Part shown: positions 30,301 through 38,399 of the stretch, piece after piece
Position numbering within the stretch: position 1 is the stretch's first letter
Layout: every line of letters begins with the position of its first letter
Source of the DNA: Lineus longissimus
Taxonomy: Eukaryota; Nemertea; Pilidiophora; Heteronemertea; Lineidae
Length of the DNA stretch: 64,000 bases
NCBI RefSeq assembly: GCF_910592395.1
Contig: NC_088310.1
Span: forward strand, 2,301,501-2,365,500
Direction of reading: 5' to 3'
Translations under genes and position numbers: made by a program
Notes under the pieces: model-generated
The model's database searches: none
What the model was told of the DNA's origin: nothing
The model's input: the letters and a program-made list of their open reading frames with translations, nothing else

Positions 30301-31569
30301 CAAGTGAGCCTACAACACGACATCCTGAAGGAGGATGTCCGTCACAAACTCAAGTGAGATAAGGGTTTTTCCACATGATATTCAATTGTATCAAGAAGTG
30401 ACTTAATGGTGCTGGTCATGGGGAAAGATGGAACAATCATGGGGAAATAGGTTTGTCGGCAGTCCCACTACCCAACATATGAAATTGGTGTGGCGTTATG
30501 AAGGACTATTCATTCATGCCATTATGGCTGTTGCATGAACATCCTGGTCCATCTTGTACCAAGCTCTTGGGAATACCATCAATTCATACATGTAGCCTTT
30601 TTTATGACATTTTTGTCCAGGATACTTCCTGGTCATGTTGCTAAGGATCCTGCAACCAATTAAGCCTACCACTCAGCTTTCTGTCTGTACAATATCACAA
30701 TTTCTGATGGCCATACTTAATGATCAGGACAACTGTTTAATCAACGCCATTAAGAATGAGGTCTTAAGTGTAAGGACCATGCCATGATCACTTTCTGCAT
30801 AATTATGATTGGGCCTCTAAAAGATTATAAGGTAAATGCCAATGGGCCTTTTCGTGGAAGTTTGTTTGGGTGCTGATCAGACAAGCGTTAACCTGGAACA
30901 GAGTCATAATGGCTTATGGCATTGTTTGAAATTAGGTTTGGCCTGCTGACGTGTTCTAATCTAAGTGTGCGCATTTCTTTTGTAAGGGGCCCGATTTGTC
31001 TTTGTCGAAAAGGGCAATACAACCACCATTACTTCATAGTCAAAGGTAGGTTACAGTCCAAAATAATACCTCTCTATACTCTGGTTCTCATGGCGTTATG
31101 ACGCAATGCTATATCATATTTCATATGATCAAATGTATGAATGATGCATGTTGAAATGCATGTATTTGATTGCGTCATACAGTTTCCAATGCGATGGCAA
31201 AGACCGGGGGGGCGGAGCCGGAGGCAGATTCTGGACAGACTCAAAATTTGAGTGTCCAGAGTCTGCCTGTGCCTCCTACTCCTAGGCCTATTTATTAATT
31301 ATAATACCCAAGTCCCAATAAATGGGGCAAATAAAGTTTATTTGGCCATTGCATTGGCAATTTCCCTTAATTCTGTGGTATGCTTGGACCTCCTTGCCTT
31401 AACTCCCTTTACAGCTGGCTGCTGCCATGTCACCACTTCACATACAAATGTACGGAGTAATGTATTGAGGCTTACCACTGACTTCTTCAGTTCCTTCAGT
31501 GAGGACCTCTTTTGTAAAATTTGAAATTTGGCCGGTGATATTCGACAAGCCACCGCTCAACCAAGACAT
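28..31569 (-). CDS. TRIP11: GMAP-210 / TRIP11 golgin (19 coding exons, 3' end outside window)
   Basis: A long cis-Golgi coiled-coil tether. In the family the N-terminal ALPS helix binds highly curved vesicles and a C-terminal GRAB domain binds Arf1 on the Golgi. Seen here: 19 exons whose splice phases all agree, giving 2101 residues before the window edge (human protein about 1980 in total). Residues 1-31 are an ALPS-like start (MSWLSGGLSN, then GQISNFTKEVL, close to vertebrate GQISNFTKDML). Residues 140-180 contain MDFSDVIASQHEINRLS, matching the family's MDFGDIISSQQEINRLS. The rest is heptad coiled coil, with one 1178-residue exon that matches human in order (for example LSQLVRDREMEIEALKQK). 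The last exon reads SLQNLQMVLEQFQ, as in human, just before the region leading to GRAB, which is missing only because the window ends. Identification is firm; single exon borders could shift by a few bases. Confidence 0.93.
487..4022 (-). CDS. TRIP11: TRIP11 coding exon 18 (giant coiled-coil exon)
   Basis: One uninterrupted 3536-nt exon coding for 1178 residues of heptad coiled coil. TRIP11 genes are known for one very large central exon. Conserved stretches include SSLDELDRQHEQVTEQL near the start and LVRDREMEIEALKQKNGTLL later. Enters in phase 1 (acceptor CATTTCAG) and ends CAG|GTATGA in phase 0. Confidence 0.93.
4223..4304 (-). CDS. TRIP11: TRIP11 coding exon 17
   Basis: Codes for EKLLSEMKELRMSNAELKTQ then SSTVPEL. 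Acceptor TATTCAG, donor GTATGT; phase 0 in, 1 out, matching the giant exon. Confidence 0.85.
4538..4726 (-). CDS. TRIP11: TRIP11 coding exon 16
   Basis: 63 codons, starting GLFDDDMERDLDTLAEDLEE and ending in RDLLRVEK. Acceptor TTTCTCCAG, donor GTTAGC. Phase 0 on both sides; an acidic linker between coiled coils. Confidence 0.85.
4967..5035 (-). CDS. TRIP11: TRIP11 coding exon 15 (small basic exon)
   Basis: 23 codons, GLVELERSQRKGKRHPPKIK then EEQ, with acceptor GATTTAAAG and donor GTTTGT. Phase 0 on both sides, so skipping would keep the frame; a possible cassette exon. Less certain than its neighbours. Confidence 0.65.
5117..5262. repeat. short degenerate tandem repeat
   Basis: About 70-bp units sharing GTTTTTGAGAAAATGT, GTGTGAGTCG/GTGTGAGTTG and ATCTGCCACACC/GTCTGCCACACC, about two and a half copies. 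Intron of TRIP11. Confidence 0.55.
5336..5700 (-). CDS. TRIP11: TRIP11 coding exon 14
   Basis: About 121 codons: a Ser/Thr/Pro-rich stretch (SSSLGVSHPFVANTSTPKPA) then coiled coil ending KEDSLNVVQATK. Acceptor CTTTTCAG, donor GTACGT. Phase 1 in, 0 out. Confidence 0.85.
5886..6038 (-). CDS. TRIP11: TRIP11 coding exon 13
   Basis: Codes for LVNTVETENMVLKERVVQQE and continues as coiled coil to TLQASTQS. Acceptor CTATTCAG, donor GTGAGA; phase 1 in and out. Confidence 0.85.
6229..6346 (-). CDS. TRIP11: TRIP11 coding exon 12
   Basis: Codes for KYKQERVVSALTADVNETRA, then AADQMMRDIGNEEHQRLTA. Acceptor TTTTCAG, donor GTTAGT. Phase 0 in, 1 out. Too short and gapped to show as a long open frame, but the phases fit both neighbours. 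Confidence 0.8.
6639..6773 (-). CDS. TRIP11: TRIP11 coding exon 11
   Basis: 45 codons, AQTCETLQDIHEAKERLEID and on to MIRTDDQ. Acceptor CAATTGCAG, donor GTGAGA; phase 0 on both sides. Confidence 0.85.
7570..7673 (-). CDS. TRIP11: TRIP11 coding exon 10
   Basis: Codes for SQKRLEEVQKERDQVWHDLI and EARVRFLAELDANH. Acceptor TTTACAG is good; donor GTATAG is weak, so the 3' border is uncertain. Phases (1 in, 0 out) fit. Confidence 0.7.
8040..8112 (+). mobile_element. possible tRNA-like SINE head
   Basis: GGTTCAAACTCC matches box B, with a weak box A (GCAGCTAGAGGG) about 40 bp before it. Intron of TRIP11. Tentative. Confidence 0.3.
8220..8478 (-). CDS. TRIP11: TRIP11 coding exon 9
   Basis: 86 codons of coiled coil starting LNIERDDLLDKNTKVEKDFE and ending AGLRSALE. 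Acceptor ACTTTCAG, donor GTTAGT; phase 0 in, 1 out. Confidence 0.87.
8695..8909 (-). CDS. TRIP11: TRIP11 coding exon 8
   Basis: 71 codons, GQGDSSESDLAKVVQLQGQL and on to KLQQEKKK. Acceptor TTTTTCAG, donor GTAATA; phase 1 in, 0 out. Confidence 0.87.
9239..9404 (-). CDS. TRIP11: TRIP11 coding exon 7
   Basis: Starts QLQQNLIDEEENHQRELAAL and ends EDRIQELQLHLER, close to the human HHREL/YEERIEELENLL region. Acceptor AATTTCAG, donor GTAAGT; phase 0 in, 1 out. Confidence 0.87.
9565..9651 (-). CDS. TRIP11: TRIP11 coding exon 6
   Basis: 29 codons: SSNTEKLHSISLEDRSDVNE then VQHLQQQIK. Acceptor TTCTTTCAG, donor GTAAAA; phase 0 on both sides. Confidence 0.8.
9861..9988 (-). CDS. TRIP11: TRIP11 coding exon 5 (conserved MDFSDVI block)
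   Basis: Codes for GMDFSDVIASQHEINRLSQE, the best-conserved N-terminal block of the family (human MDFGDIISSQQEINRLSNE). Acceptor GTTTTTCAG, donor GTAAGG; phase 1 in, 0 out. Preceded by the 17-kb intron. Confidence 0.92.
13245..13716. mobile_element. MITE-like element with about 44-bp terminal inverted repeats
   Basis: Left end AAGCTTGCAGCACACTGGAC and right end GTCCAGTTTGCTGCAAGCTT are inverted copies over about 44 bp, bounded by TA on both sides (Tc1/mariner-type target site). The interior is GC-rich with many GGCGTC/GACGCC motifs, unlike the AT-rich intron around it. No transposase ORF; non-autonomous. Sits inside the 17-kb TRIP11 intron. Confidence 0.8.
19431..19505 (+). mobile_element. 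tRNA-like SINE head in TRIP11 intron
   Basis: GGTCTAGTGACTAAGACTCC (box A region) and TTGGTTCGAACCCC (box B) with about tRNA spacing. The acceptor stem is not paired, so it is called a SINE relic and not a tRNA gene. Confidence 0.55.
21444..21458. repeat. poly-C tract (15 C)
   Basis: Homopolymer; a second one of 13 C lies at 22042-22054. Prone to length errors in assembly. Confidence 0.9.
23160..23480. repeat. diverged tandem duplication in TRIP11 intron
   Basis: GGCCACCTGGCAGCCATACT GCTTT occurs at about 23290 and 23430, each preceded by a CACTTATTCAGCAGTT / GACTTATTAGCAGTTT block and followed by GGATC. Unit about 140-220 bp. Confidence 0.5.
24310..24430. repeat. short tandem duplication, about 68 bp
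   Basis: GCAGCAACTTAAACATGTAA GGCCAGAC and GCAGCAACTTAAACATGTCA GGCCAAGC, each followed by a TGAAACAT/TAAAACAT block. Confidence 0.6.
26870..26999 (-). CDS. TRIP11: TRIP11 coding exon 4
   Basis: Codes for LEINSLKQKYDEFAENQKKL followed by a Ser/Thr and Gln stretch ending QQQQF. Acceptor TACTTTTAG, donor GTAAGT; phase 0 in, 1 out, matching exon 5 across the 17-kb intron. Corresponds to human ISHLKARQIALQDQLLKL. Confidence 0.85.
28060..28400. repeat. duplication of a 90-bp block
   Basis: GAGGGCATTGAGGGTGCTC, a CATGGCACTT/CATGACACTT word and GGGATCCCAGCA occur in the same order at about 28077-28148 and 28330-28400. Confidence 0.55.
29389..29499 (-). CDS. TRIP11: TRIP11 coding exon 3
   Basis: 37 codons: IDRLKKLVIEHEERAESAEL then QLNHVSSEYRTQLQAKD, matching human [20 protein letters not shown] and YRNQLQQKE. 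Acceptor CATTTCAG, donor GTAAGT; phase 0 on both sides. Confidence 0.9.
30169..30245 (-). CDS. TRIP11: TRIP11 coding exon 2
   Basis: Codes for HATELRVATSKVKELEGYAL then SQKIE. Acceptor GTTTCAG, donor GTAAGT; phase 1 in, 0 out. Confidence 0.83.
31476..31569 (-). CDS. TRIP11: TRIP11 coding exon 1 (start codon, ALPS motif)
   Basis: Starts ATG TCT TGG TTG and codes for MSWLSGGLSNITGQISNFTK, then EVLTEGTEEVS, before donor GTAAGC in phase 1. This is the family's N-terminal ALPS helix plus the conserved TEGTEEV. It lacks about 15 residues of the Gly/Ser-rich start found in human. Confidence 0.93.
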
Positions 31570-31708
31570 GTTTTTGGTTTAACTAGTGTTTATGGAACAT
31601 GTGAATCTATTCATTTGTTTGAGGCCTCATGTTGGCAGCGTAATGGGTGTAAATATGTCAAAAGTTTGAGCATATTTTTAAGTTTCAATCCACAGTGCCA
31701 ACACGACG

Positions 31709-31720
31709 TCCGCCATCTTG
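31709..31720 (-). promoter_or_regulatory. YY1-type element upstream of TRIP11
   Basis: CCGCCATCTTGG on the plus strand (CCAAGATGGCGG on the minus strand) is a near-exact YY1 motif, 140 bp upstream of the TRIP11 ATG. In animal genes such sites often mark the start of 5' UTRs. It also makes a short upstream ORF (ATGGCGGACGTC...). Promoter role is inferred. Confidence 0.45.
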
Positions 31721-32523
31721 GCTAATACGAATTGTGGATCTTTCGCACCCTGACCTTTTCGCCCCCAGTCGACTGGGGTCTCGTTAGGGAGTTTTCCCGA
31801 ATGTACGAGATGATGACGTGCTCCGTTAACATCTATTTTAAAATGCGTTTTCAATGTGATTGTATTGCATGATGACAACCCATTTGTGTCGTATATCACT
31901 GGAAACGCCCGATTTTCCTGATTCTGCAGGATGTTAAATCGGGCATTTATTTCTTTAAATAAATCACAAGCGTCGCATTGGCTCCTACTCCTAGCTCTCT
32001 GTTCACCATCCCAAATGGCAATATTACCAATTGGGCCGGACAATCACGGAAAACCCCAAATGTTATACATTTCTTCCTGTATAATTCTTACAGTGACCAT
32101 TCTCCTGTGAAAGACAGTTCCTTACACTAGGCCTACACAAAAATTAAAAAAAATTGAGGGTCAACCATTGAACTTTTGAGATATGTTGAATTTTGCACAA
32201 ATCAGCGAAAAACGCACCAACTGGCACTGGACGGCATTTCAACGCGGGGCCGACGCACATCCCAAGTTCAGTGTACACATACATCGGCAACAACAGTAAA
32301 ATGCTTAGTTTCTTGTTAGCCGCCTATTGAGTAGCGCTCTAGGTTTCAGAAACTCCAAATAACATTTCTTTGCCAAAACAACTGCTAAATCTACACTGAA
32401 ATACTGTGAAGACCAAGAAATCAATGATTTTTAGGAACTACGGTTGGCCACGCATGAATACAAAAAAACTCCCTCAGGAGACCTGGGGGCGAAAAGCGAA
32501 ACGACCGGAGACCCGCTAATACG
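31721..32523. mobile_element. putative 0.8-kb DNA element with 9-bp target duplication
   Basis: Flanked by exact direct repeats GCTAATACG (31721-31729 and 32515-32523). Just inside, subterminal inverted sequences share TTTTCGCCCCCAG and AGGGAGTTTT. A 9-bp duplication suggests a Mutator-like non-autonomous element. It begins one base after the YY1 motif of TRIP11. A 121-codon open frame inside shows no known domain. Confidence 0.5.
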
Positions 32524-34692
32524 CATGCTCAATACGGACAGACCTGCATATCATGTGACAGTCATGTGGCTTTTGTTTATCAACAAATACACGTGTCCCA
32601 GATGACCCAACTGTGCTGGGCCTCTGGTGGACAAAGAAATTTGCTATTCAAATGGAACAACATGAAGTATTTGTATGGACGGGTTATTGGGTAACGTGAG
32701 CAAATGTCCATCCTGAAACCTTGTGGATTGTGATGTCACATTCTAAAATACCTTGGTACCGTAAAGGAGAATGCATAAGCCTAGTTCTGAGAGTGGAGTG
32801 TTTTGGACACGCAACCAAGATGCTCTACCAAAGTTCCCTCGGGTTGCACTAAAATGTGGAAACCATGCACACAGCTCACTTCAGAAGTTTGAGGCTCTCA
32901 AAACACTGCTTCAAACACAAATCAGCCAAGGAAGCATCAACCACCCTAAGTTTTTTAATGAGCACTACACATATTTGCTGAGAAAAACGCTCCAAATAGC
33001 CCATTTGCGCGGATTTTAGCATCACTCGAGCGAGCCGATGCGGACTTCCTATGCACGCTGCCGTAACATAATGTAAACAACCGCGCTACCGGCGCTTCGG
33101 GCAGGCGATGGATGGAATTTGCCAAATTCGCACATATTCAAGTTATTTTCGTGGCCTATCTTTTTAAGTTTGAGGTATTTTAGAATAGAAATTGAACCCT
33201 CGGCTTCGGACCTTGGTTGCGTTACCAAGACATCTCGGGTGGAGCTAAAATTTCGTCCAAACTGGTTTGGACTGTATTTTAGCTCCACCCTCGAGTGTCT
33301 TGGTAACTCAACCAAGGTCCTCTGCCTCGGGTTCAATTCCTTAAACCACCAGCAGTGGCAGAGTCAAGTTGACCACATCACATGGTGTGGAAATTCAAAA
33401 ATCAAAACAGCAATGATATTTAACATGATTTATTATCTTGATATACTAGTATTTTCATGTACAACAATGTGATCAACGTCATAAATACTTTCTGCACCAG
33501 ATTTAACAAAATTACTTTTGAGAAAAAAATATACGTCATAGGCATATTCAATCGAACTTCAAGTCACAGTCATCACAGAAGCAGTTGTTTAGCTATCTCC
33601 TCTACCACCTCAAACAGGAACAACTTGAAGTTTTTACCTTAAAAAGTCAGCAGAACTGACTTCCACCAGCAAAATATTGCAAACCGTGAATTGAAATAGT
33701 GATGATGAATCTGAGATACACACTTATCCAACATTGAGGACTCCCAGAGAAATGACCCATTGACCATTGATGTACACACCAAATGGTTCAAAGACAAATC
33801 ATAATAAAAAATGCCGTCTGTAACTTAGACGTCTGTGACCTTGAATTACTTGGGCCAGTAGATCTGCCCACTATAAACAACCTTCAAGGGATACGTAACA
33901 AGAAGTAACATCATGAGTACATTGGAATGAACATATACATCATATTCATTCAAGGCGGAAAGCCCATTCATGGCCTGGCCAGAAAAGTGGGTTTGCAATT
34001 TCACCTCTCTCTCATTGCTTAGTCTATTAGAGTTAGATGTATATGTGACCAATCTAAGTCGACAGACTTGGTATTGAGCTATCACTGACAATATGAAATT
34101 ATGCCAATTCTGATCCACTTTTAAATAAGGTGTCTGTCGCTCTTGATGAAGTTGCCTGAATGTCCCATACATTTGCTGGTTGTCCCAAACAGATCCTTGA
34201 GTATACATGAAAATAAATCACAAAATTAAGTCAGTCGACAATCACAGAATGAACCAACATAGTAGAATTTGTAACTCAAAACTTGTTACATTGAGCTCAC
34301 ATTGCACAGCACATTGATGTTCCTGTAATGAGCACCCTACAGGATCAGAACCCCTAAACTAGCCATACATCACCAAAATTCAAATTTGTAATCAACAATG
34401 ACTAGCAGCAAACGGTGAATAAATGCTTATTTTCACACTCCAGCAACCGTGTGTGCGAAGAAACTCAACGGAGAGCAAACCTAGAACTTTCACTTAAGCG
34501 TCCAAGCAGCAGTACCAAGCTTGCGCTATGTTAACTGAGGTATCCAAGGTCGAAATCTGGAGTAATTGTCATGGTAATTGAAAGTTGGCAAACTGGACTA
34601 AAACTGGGGAAGGCATGATTTTCTGCCACAACATCAGTTGGAGAACAATATCAGGGAAATGTGATTGACATCACATACACAAGATGAGAGGC
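32524..34692. other. spacer between TRIP11 and the LRR gene
   Basis: Contains the palindrome at 33191. The 3' UTR of the LRR gene should lie at its right end, but I see no clear poly(A) signal. No supported gene. Confidence 0.6.
33191..33337. repeat. 147-bp near-perfect palindrome
   Basis: Starts ATTGAACCCTCGGC and ends CTCGGGTTCAAT; arms of about 70 bp pair with few mismatches (ACCTTGGTTGCGTTACCAAG against CTTGGTAACTCAACCAAGGT) around a tiny TGG centre. A transcript would form a long hairpin. Probably a fold-back transposon relic; no coding capacity. Confidence 0.75.
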
Positions 34693-35027
34693 TCACATCA
34701 CTACGCAACATTCCGACATGCGCTCTTGTCGTGGACGAAGATCCAATTCCGAATACGCTCCTGCATTAACCCCAACCACAGGCAACACAAAATCACTGTC
34801 AGTAATACTCAGCATGCTGTCTCGCTTCCGGCGCTTTTTCTGGTTGAACTTCTGGCACTCACGAATGTAGTTTTCATAGCATCGATCCAAGTCTTCTGCC
34901 ATACTGATCTGATTCATGCGAGCAGGAACTTCGATTGCCTGAGCACAGTGGCTTGAGCATGCCCAATGCTGGAATGGCACACATGTGTTCCCCAGATAGG
35001 GATTCTTGAATGTGATCACCTTGTAAC
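34693..35027 (-). CDS. LRR/CaaX protein exon 5 (stop)
   Basis: Starts YKVITFKNPYLGNTCVPFQH, includes KKRRKR, and ends SECCVVM then TGA. Acceptor CTCTTCAAG; enters in phase 1, matching exon 4. Confidence 0.87.
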
Positions 35028-37370
35028 CTTGAAGAGAAGAAATGAGTACAGTTTGAAAACAAATGAATATGTATGTCACGTGGTGATGTACAAATAGAAA
35101 AGCAACGAGCTAGGGTCTTTTAGAAATGTTACATTTCCTCTGCCCTTTATATTAAAAGGTACAGTATGCTTTCATTCACTACTTTTCCTAAATTTTTTAC
35201 CCAAACTGATTTGTTACAAGTACTGTTATTTGAACTACAACTGGGAGAGGTGCAGTGGCAAAGTGGTTGGAATAGAGTGTCAGAAACAAAGGTCCTATCC
35301 CTTCTAGGCCACTGTTCTTTCTGAAAAGTCAGTGAGTGTTGGGATCAATTTTTCAAGAGTATTCTTTTTTGTTACCTTAACCACTCACCCGGGCAATTCC
35401 ATAACCTGGCAGAATTACAGTGTTCACAGATATTGAACAGGCCATAGATGTCTGAAATATAGTCTTTTAACAACATAGCAACTCCATCGTCATCATAGAA
35501 GTTCCTCTTGGAACCGATCACAGTTTTTGCCGCCCAAAACTGAAGAGTCTCTGGCTCCCGAGCATGGAAGTCACCACTGCCTCCCAACCTTAGCACCCTT
35601 TCATTAACATCCGTATGATACCACATAAACGTTGATTTGAAGTAGTTGTGATTCCCGTGGCGATGGACTGTCTCCAATGACGACATTTGTAACAGGAATC
35701 CTGGTAATGCATCCAAGAGATTATTATCTAAGTACAGCATCCGTAAGTTTTTACAGAATGTTATCGTATAAGGCAGTGATTTGTTCTGTAGCTTATTGTT
35801 TGTCAAGGCAAAGACTTCCAACTTTCGTAATCGGCCGATGTCAGGGGGAATTGTGTACAAGTAGTTGTATTTTAATGAAAGACGCTTCACACTCGTGCAC
35901 TTGAATATCTGAAAGATAGCGCAGGCAAATCATTTAGAATATTCTATTCTCACAACAAAACATTTCATTTCAATCGAAACTTCAACTTTTCCAGCCATTT
36001 CCTGTACAGTGCCATTTTGATTGGATTTTGGCAAATGGATTATAAATGTACATATCTAATACTATATGTAAGAACAGTCCCAGTGGCATTCAATCACACT
36101 TCTTATGCCCTGTTTTATTGTTCTTTCAAACTCCAGGTTACTGACAGGTGGCTAAGATGTGCAAAGTACAACATACCTGAACAGGCAATGTGTTGTCGTC
36201 CCCATATTTGAATATCCCATCAAGGTGCAGTTCTGAGAACTGGTGGCAGTTTAGGTAGCCAGATAACAGAGTGTCTGAAACAAAAATCAGGATCAGATAA
36301 AACACCTTGAAATAGACACTTAGTCAATACCATTTTCTTGGGCCAGGATTTGTCTCCCAACAAGTAAAAGAAGAATCAGAGTCACAGGCCCCTTACTTTC
36401 CAACCGCTGAGAGGATGAGAGTTAGGCTGGTTACTTTCCCAGAAGTGAAAGAATCAGAGCCATGTCCGTTAGCTTTGCTCTAAACATGACTTTCAAAAGT
36501 CCCTTGCCTTTGTTTCGTGGGTCATCGGTAAATTACTGTAATGTACCCACCTCTACATTTGATGAATGAGCAGGTGTTTTCCTTTGCTTTGGCGACTTGT
36601 TCCTGGATGAACTTGACCATTCGTTCCTTCTTGTAGTCGATGGTGAGGGCTAGATACCACAGGCATGATGGAACCTCCTGCAAAAAACAGAAACCCCTTT
36701 TCTTCTAGTGACACTTCTGAACAGTTTGGTGCAAATAGAGTATAATTGCTTTATGATTTCAAGTTCTACTAGCCAAAATGGCAGTACCTACTTACCTATG
36801 GCCAACCTTTAAACTAAGCAACCACTTTTTGTTCCAAGTAAAACCCTGAACTGGTTAGTGCCCAAACAAACTTTGTCAAAAAGACAAAATTGTCAATCAA
36901 TGAACTATTTTCTCTCATTAGTCATTGATTGTTGTGGGTCATGCCCATGGATGATGGTTTTCTTCATCATTCATACTTTCGCATTCATGGACATCCGTCA
37001 ATCGTCATGGACATATTAAAATTAACTCCCTCAGCGACACCAAGCGATAATGCAAAATTTGACATTTTTGTGATTTTAACAGCAATACTACTGCTGAACT
37101 GCGTGCACGATTGTGTGTACACTCTACACTGTACAGTGAGCGATGTAGTATATTCTATGTAGTGTGTGTGTATGTACATCATCAACCAATGCATTGTAAA
37201 ATGTCAATTTCTGAACCTCCACTTACACCTAAATCAAAGTCTTTTTCAAGAATCTTTTGTTGTAATGTTGTTGTCCACTCATGCCAGAAGAACGGATCTG
37301 TCTGTAGGCGTAACAAAAGAAGGAGTTCATAGCCCTGAAAGTCCTCAGATCTACGATTTATTGGATTCAT
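34693..37370 (-). CDS. leucine-rich-repeat protein with C-terminal CaaX box (5 exons)
   Basis: Five exons in consistent phase give a 407-residue protein. It begins MNPINRRSEDFQGYELLLLL; ATG at 37370 is the only in-frame ATG before the first donor's exon. Residues 1-125 show no domain I recognise. Residues about 125-215 hold leucine-rich repeats of the SLKYNYLYTIPPDIGRLRKL and LRMLYLDNNLLDALPGFL type. Residues about 284-325 hold a Cys pattern (CEHCNSARLWNC, later CSSHC) that could bind a metal. The tail has a basic run KKRRKR and ends CCVVM-stop: CVVM fits a CaaX prenylation box (Met favours farnesyl), with a Cys before it that could be acylated. The Cys-containing tail after LRRs recalls LRRC28/LRRC58-like proteins, but I do not assign orthology. 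Function unknown; likely a membrane-anchored intracellular LRR adaptor. Confidence 0.85.
35244..35312 (+). mobile_element. tRNA-like SINE relic in the LRR gene
   Basis: TGGCAAAGTGG is a perfect box A; GGTCCTATCCC 45 bp on is a degraded box B. Lies in the last intron of the LRR/CaaX gene. Confidence 0.4.
35389..35908 (-). CDS. LRR/CaaX protein exon 4 (leucine-rich repeats)
   Basis: 173 codons starting IFKCTSVKRLSLKYNYLYTI and ending CNSARLWNCP. Contains the clear LRRs. Acceptor ATCTTTCAG, donor GTGAGT; phase 0 in, 1 out. Confidence 0.9.
36177..36274 (-). CDS. LRR/CaaX protein exon 3
   Basis: Codes for TLLSGYLNCHQFSELHLDGI then FKYGDDNTLPVQ; SELHLDG looks like a first LRR strand. Acceptor GTTTCAG, donor GTATGT; phase 1 in, 0 out. 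Confidence 0.82.
36551..36677 (-). CDS. LRR/CaaX protein exon 2
   Basis: Codes for EVPSCLWYLALTIDYKKERM and continues to NTCSFIKCR. Acceptor TTTTGCAG, donor GTGGGT; phase 0 in, 1 out. Confidence 0.82.
36678..37226 (-). other. first intron of the LRR gene
   Basis: 549 bp, AT-rich, nothing recognisable. Confidence 0.7.
37227..37370 (-). CDS. LRR/CaaX protein exon 1 (start codon)
   Basis: 48 codons from ATG at 37370, MNPINRRSEDFQGYELLLLL to EKDFDLG, then a strong GTAAGT donor in phase 0. An earlier untested upstream exon is possible. Confidence 0.75.
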
Positions 37371-37576
37371 TTTCACGGAAAATTACACAGCTGATCCGCC
37401 ATCATGGGATTCACTCATACTACGCAAAATGACGTCATCGTTGGCTAACTTTCCTGGTAGAATGGGTGTGGTGATTTTGGCGGGAATTAGTCAGGCCATG
37501 CCACGTGCCCACCCCGGTGGGCCAAGAAATTGACAAATTCGTATCACTATCAGTCTTCAAGTAACATTAACTCCTA

Positions 37577-37740
37577 AGCTTCGATGCGCTTGATTTCACA
37601 AACCAGCAAGCCGCAGGACGATGCGGTCAGTCTCGGAGAATTATGGAAGAGAAAAAAATCTAAATCTTTCTCCAGGGATTCGAACCCGGGACTCGGGCTC
37701 AGAATACGAACGCTCTAACCGTCTGAGCTAGGGGGGCTTT
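37577..37740 (-). mobile_element. tRNA-derived SINE copy 1 (head-to-head partner)
   Basis: On the minus strand: box A TAGCTCAGACGG and box B GGTTCGAATCC followed by a body ending ...AAGCGCATCGAAG. The acceptor stem does not pair, so this is not a working tRNA gene. Body matches the copy at 38028-38187 in inverted orientation. Confidence 0.7.
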
Positions 37741-38027
37741 CTCGTGAACTGTTGCCATCTTATATGAATGGCGATTATGCTTTATTTTTGAGAGATGAAC
37801 CAGAAATTTTCTCAAGTATATGTAATTGAAGAAGACACCAAGACAAAGGTGAACATCGCTCTGAGAAAACGTAGACTCCGCATACATAATCACACTCAGC
37901 AAAGAAAAAATGACTTTCTTCCTGCAGTTGCCCACTGGAAGCCGCTCAAAGATGTTGAACAAAGATTTTTCACAAAGGTTTGCACATTCTATAAAGGCGT
38001 ATAAACGACAGGCATTTCAAGCAGCCC

Positions 38028-38187
38028 TGTGGCCATGAGGATAAGAGTGTTGGCAAGTAAAACCAGAGGTCTCGAGTTCGAATCCCAATGAGAGAACCTT
38101 TTTAATTTTTCCTTCCAGAATTCTCTGCGAAGGTCCGCATCGTCCCATGGCTTGCTGGTTTGTGAAATCAAGCGCATCGAAGCATTG
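38028..38187 (+). mobile_element. tRNA-derived SINE copy 2
   Basis: Box B AGTTCGAATCCC near 38080, then a body (TTTTTCCTTCCAGAATTCTC, CGCATCGTCCCATGGCTTGC, AAATCAAGCGCATCGAAG) that is the reverse complement of copy 1. The two heads face each other across about 290 bp. Confidence 0.65.
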
Positions 38188-38399
38188 GAGGTCTATCATG
38201 TTTCAGGCCGTATTCAGAAGGGCCTTTCGGTCGTTTGAATTTCTTGCTATTGCCACATGGGGTGCTCTGGTTTTGTGCATGCAGTTCAGCTTTAAGACAA
38301 AGCAAACTGCATTGATGAAAGCGGTATTCGTACAGTGGTCCAAATCTGTGGGCCTATGTTTTTCCGCATTTTGACTTGCAATCCAGAGGACGTCTCTCC

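Larger units (their letters stand above)
27000..31475 (-). other. TRIP11 introns 1-3
   Basis: Between exons 1-4. Contains the duplicated block at 28060, a transposon-like end TACAGTGGAACCTCC at 29166 similar to the repeat at 47737, and a 57-bp hairpin (31220-31276). No other gene. Confidence 0.65.

Noticed and set aside
31678-32043. 121-codon minus-strand open frame upstream of TRIP11
   Set aside because: Lies mostly inside the putative transposon insertion, has no domain, and is not joined in frame to TRIP11 exon 1.
37665-37735. Functional tRNA gene
   Set aside because: Boxes A and B are good but the acceptor and anticodon stems do not pair; it belongs to a SINE.
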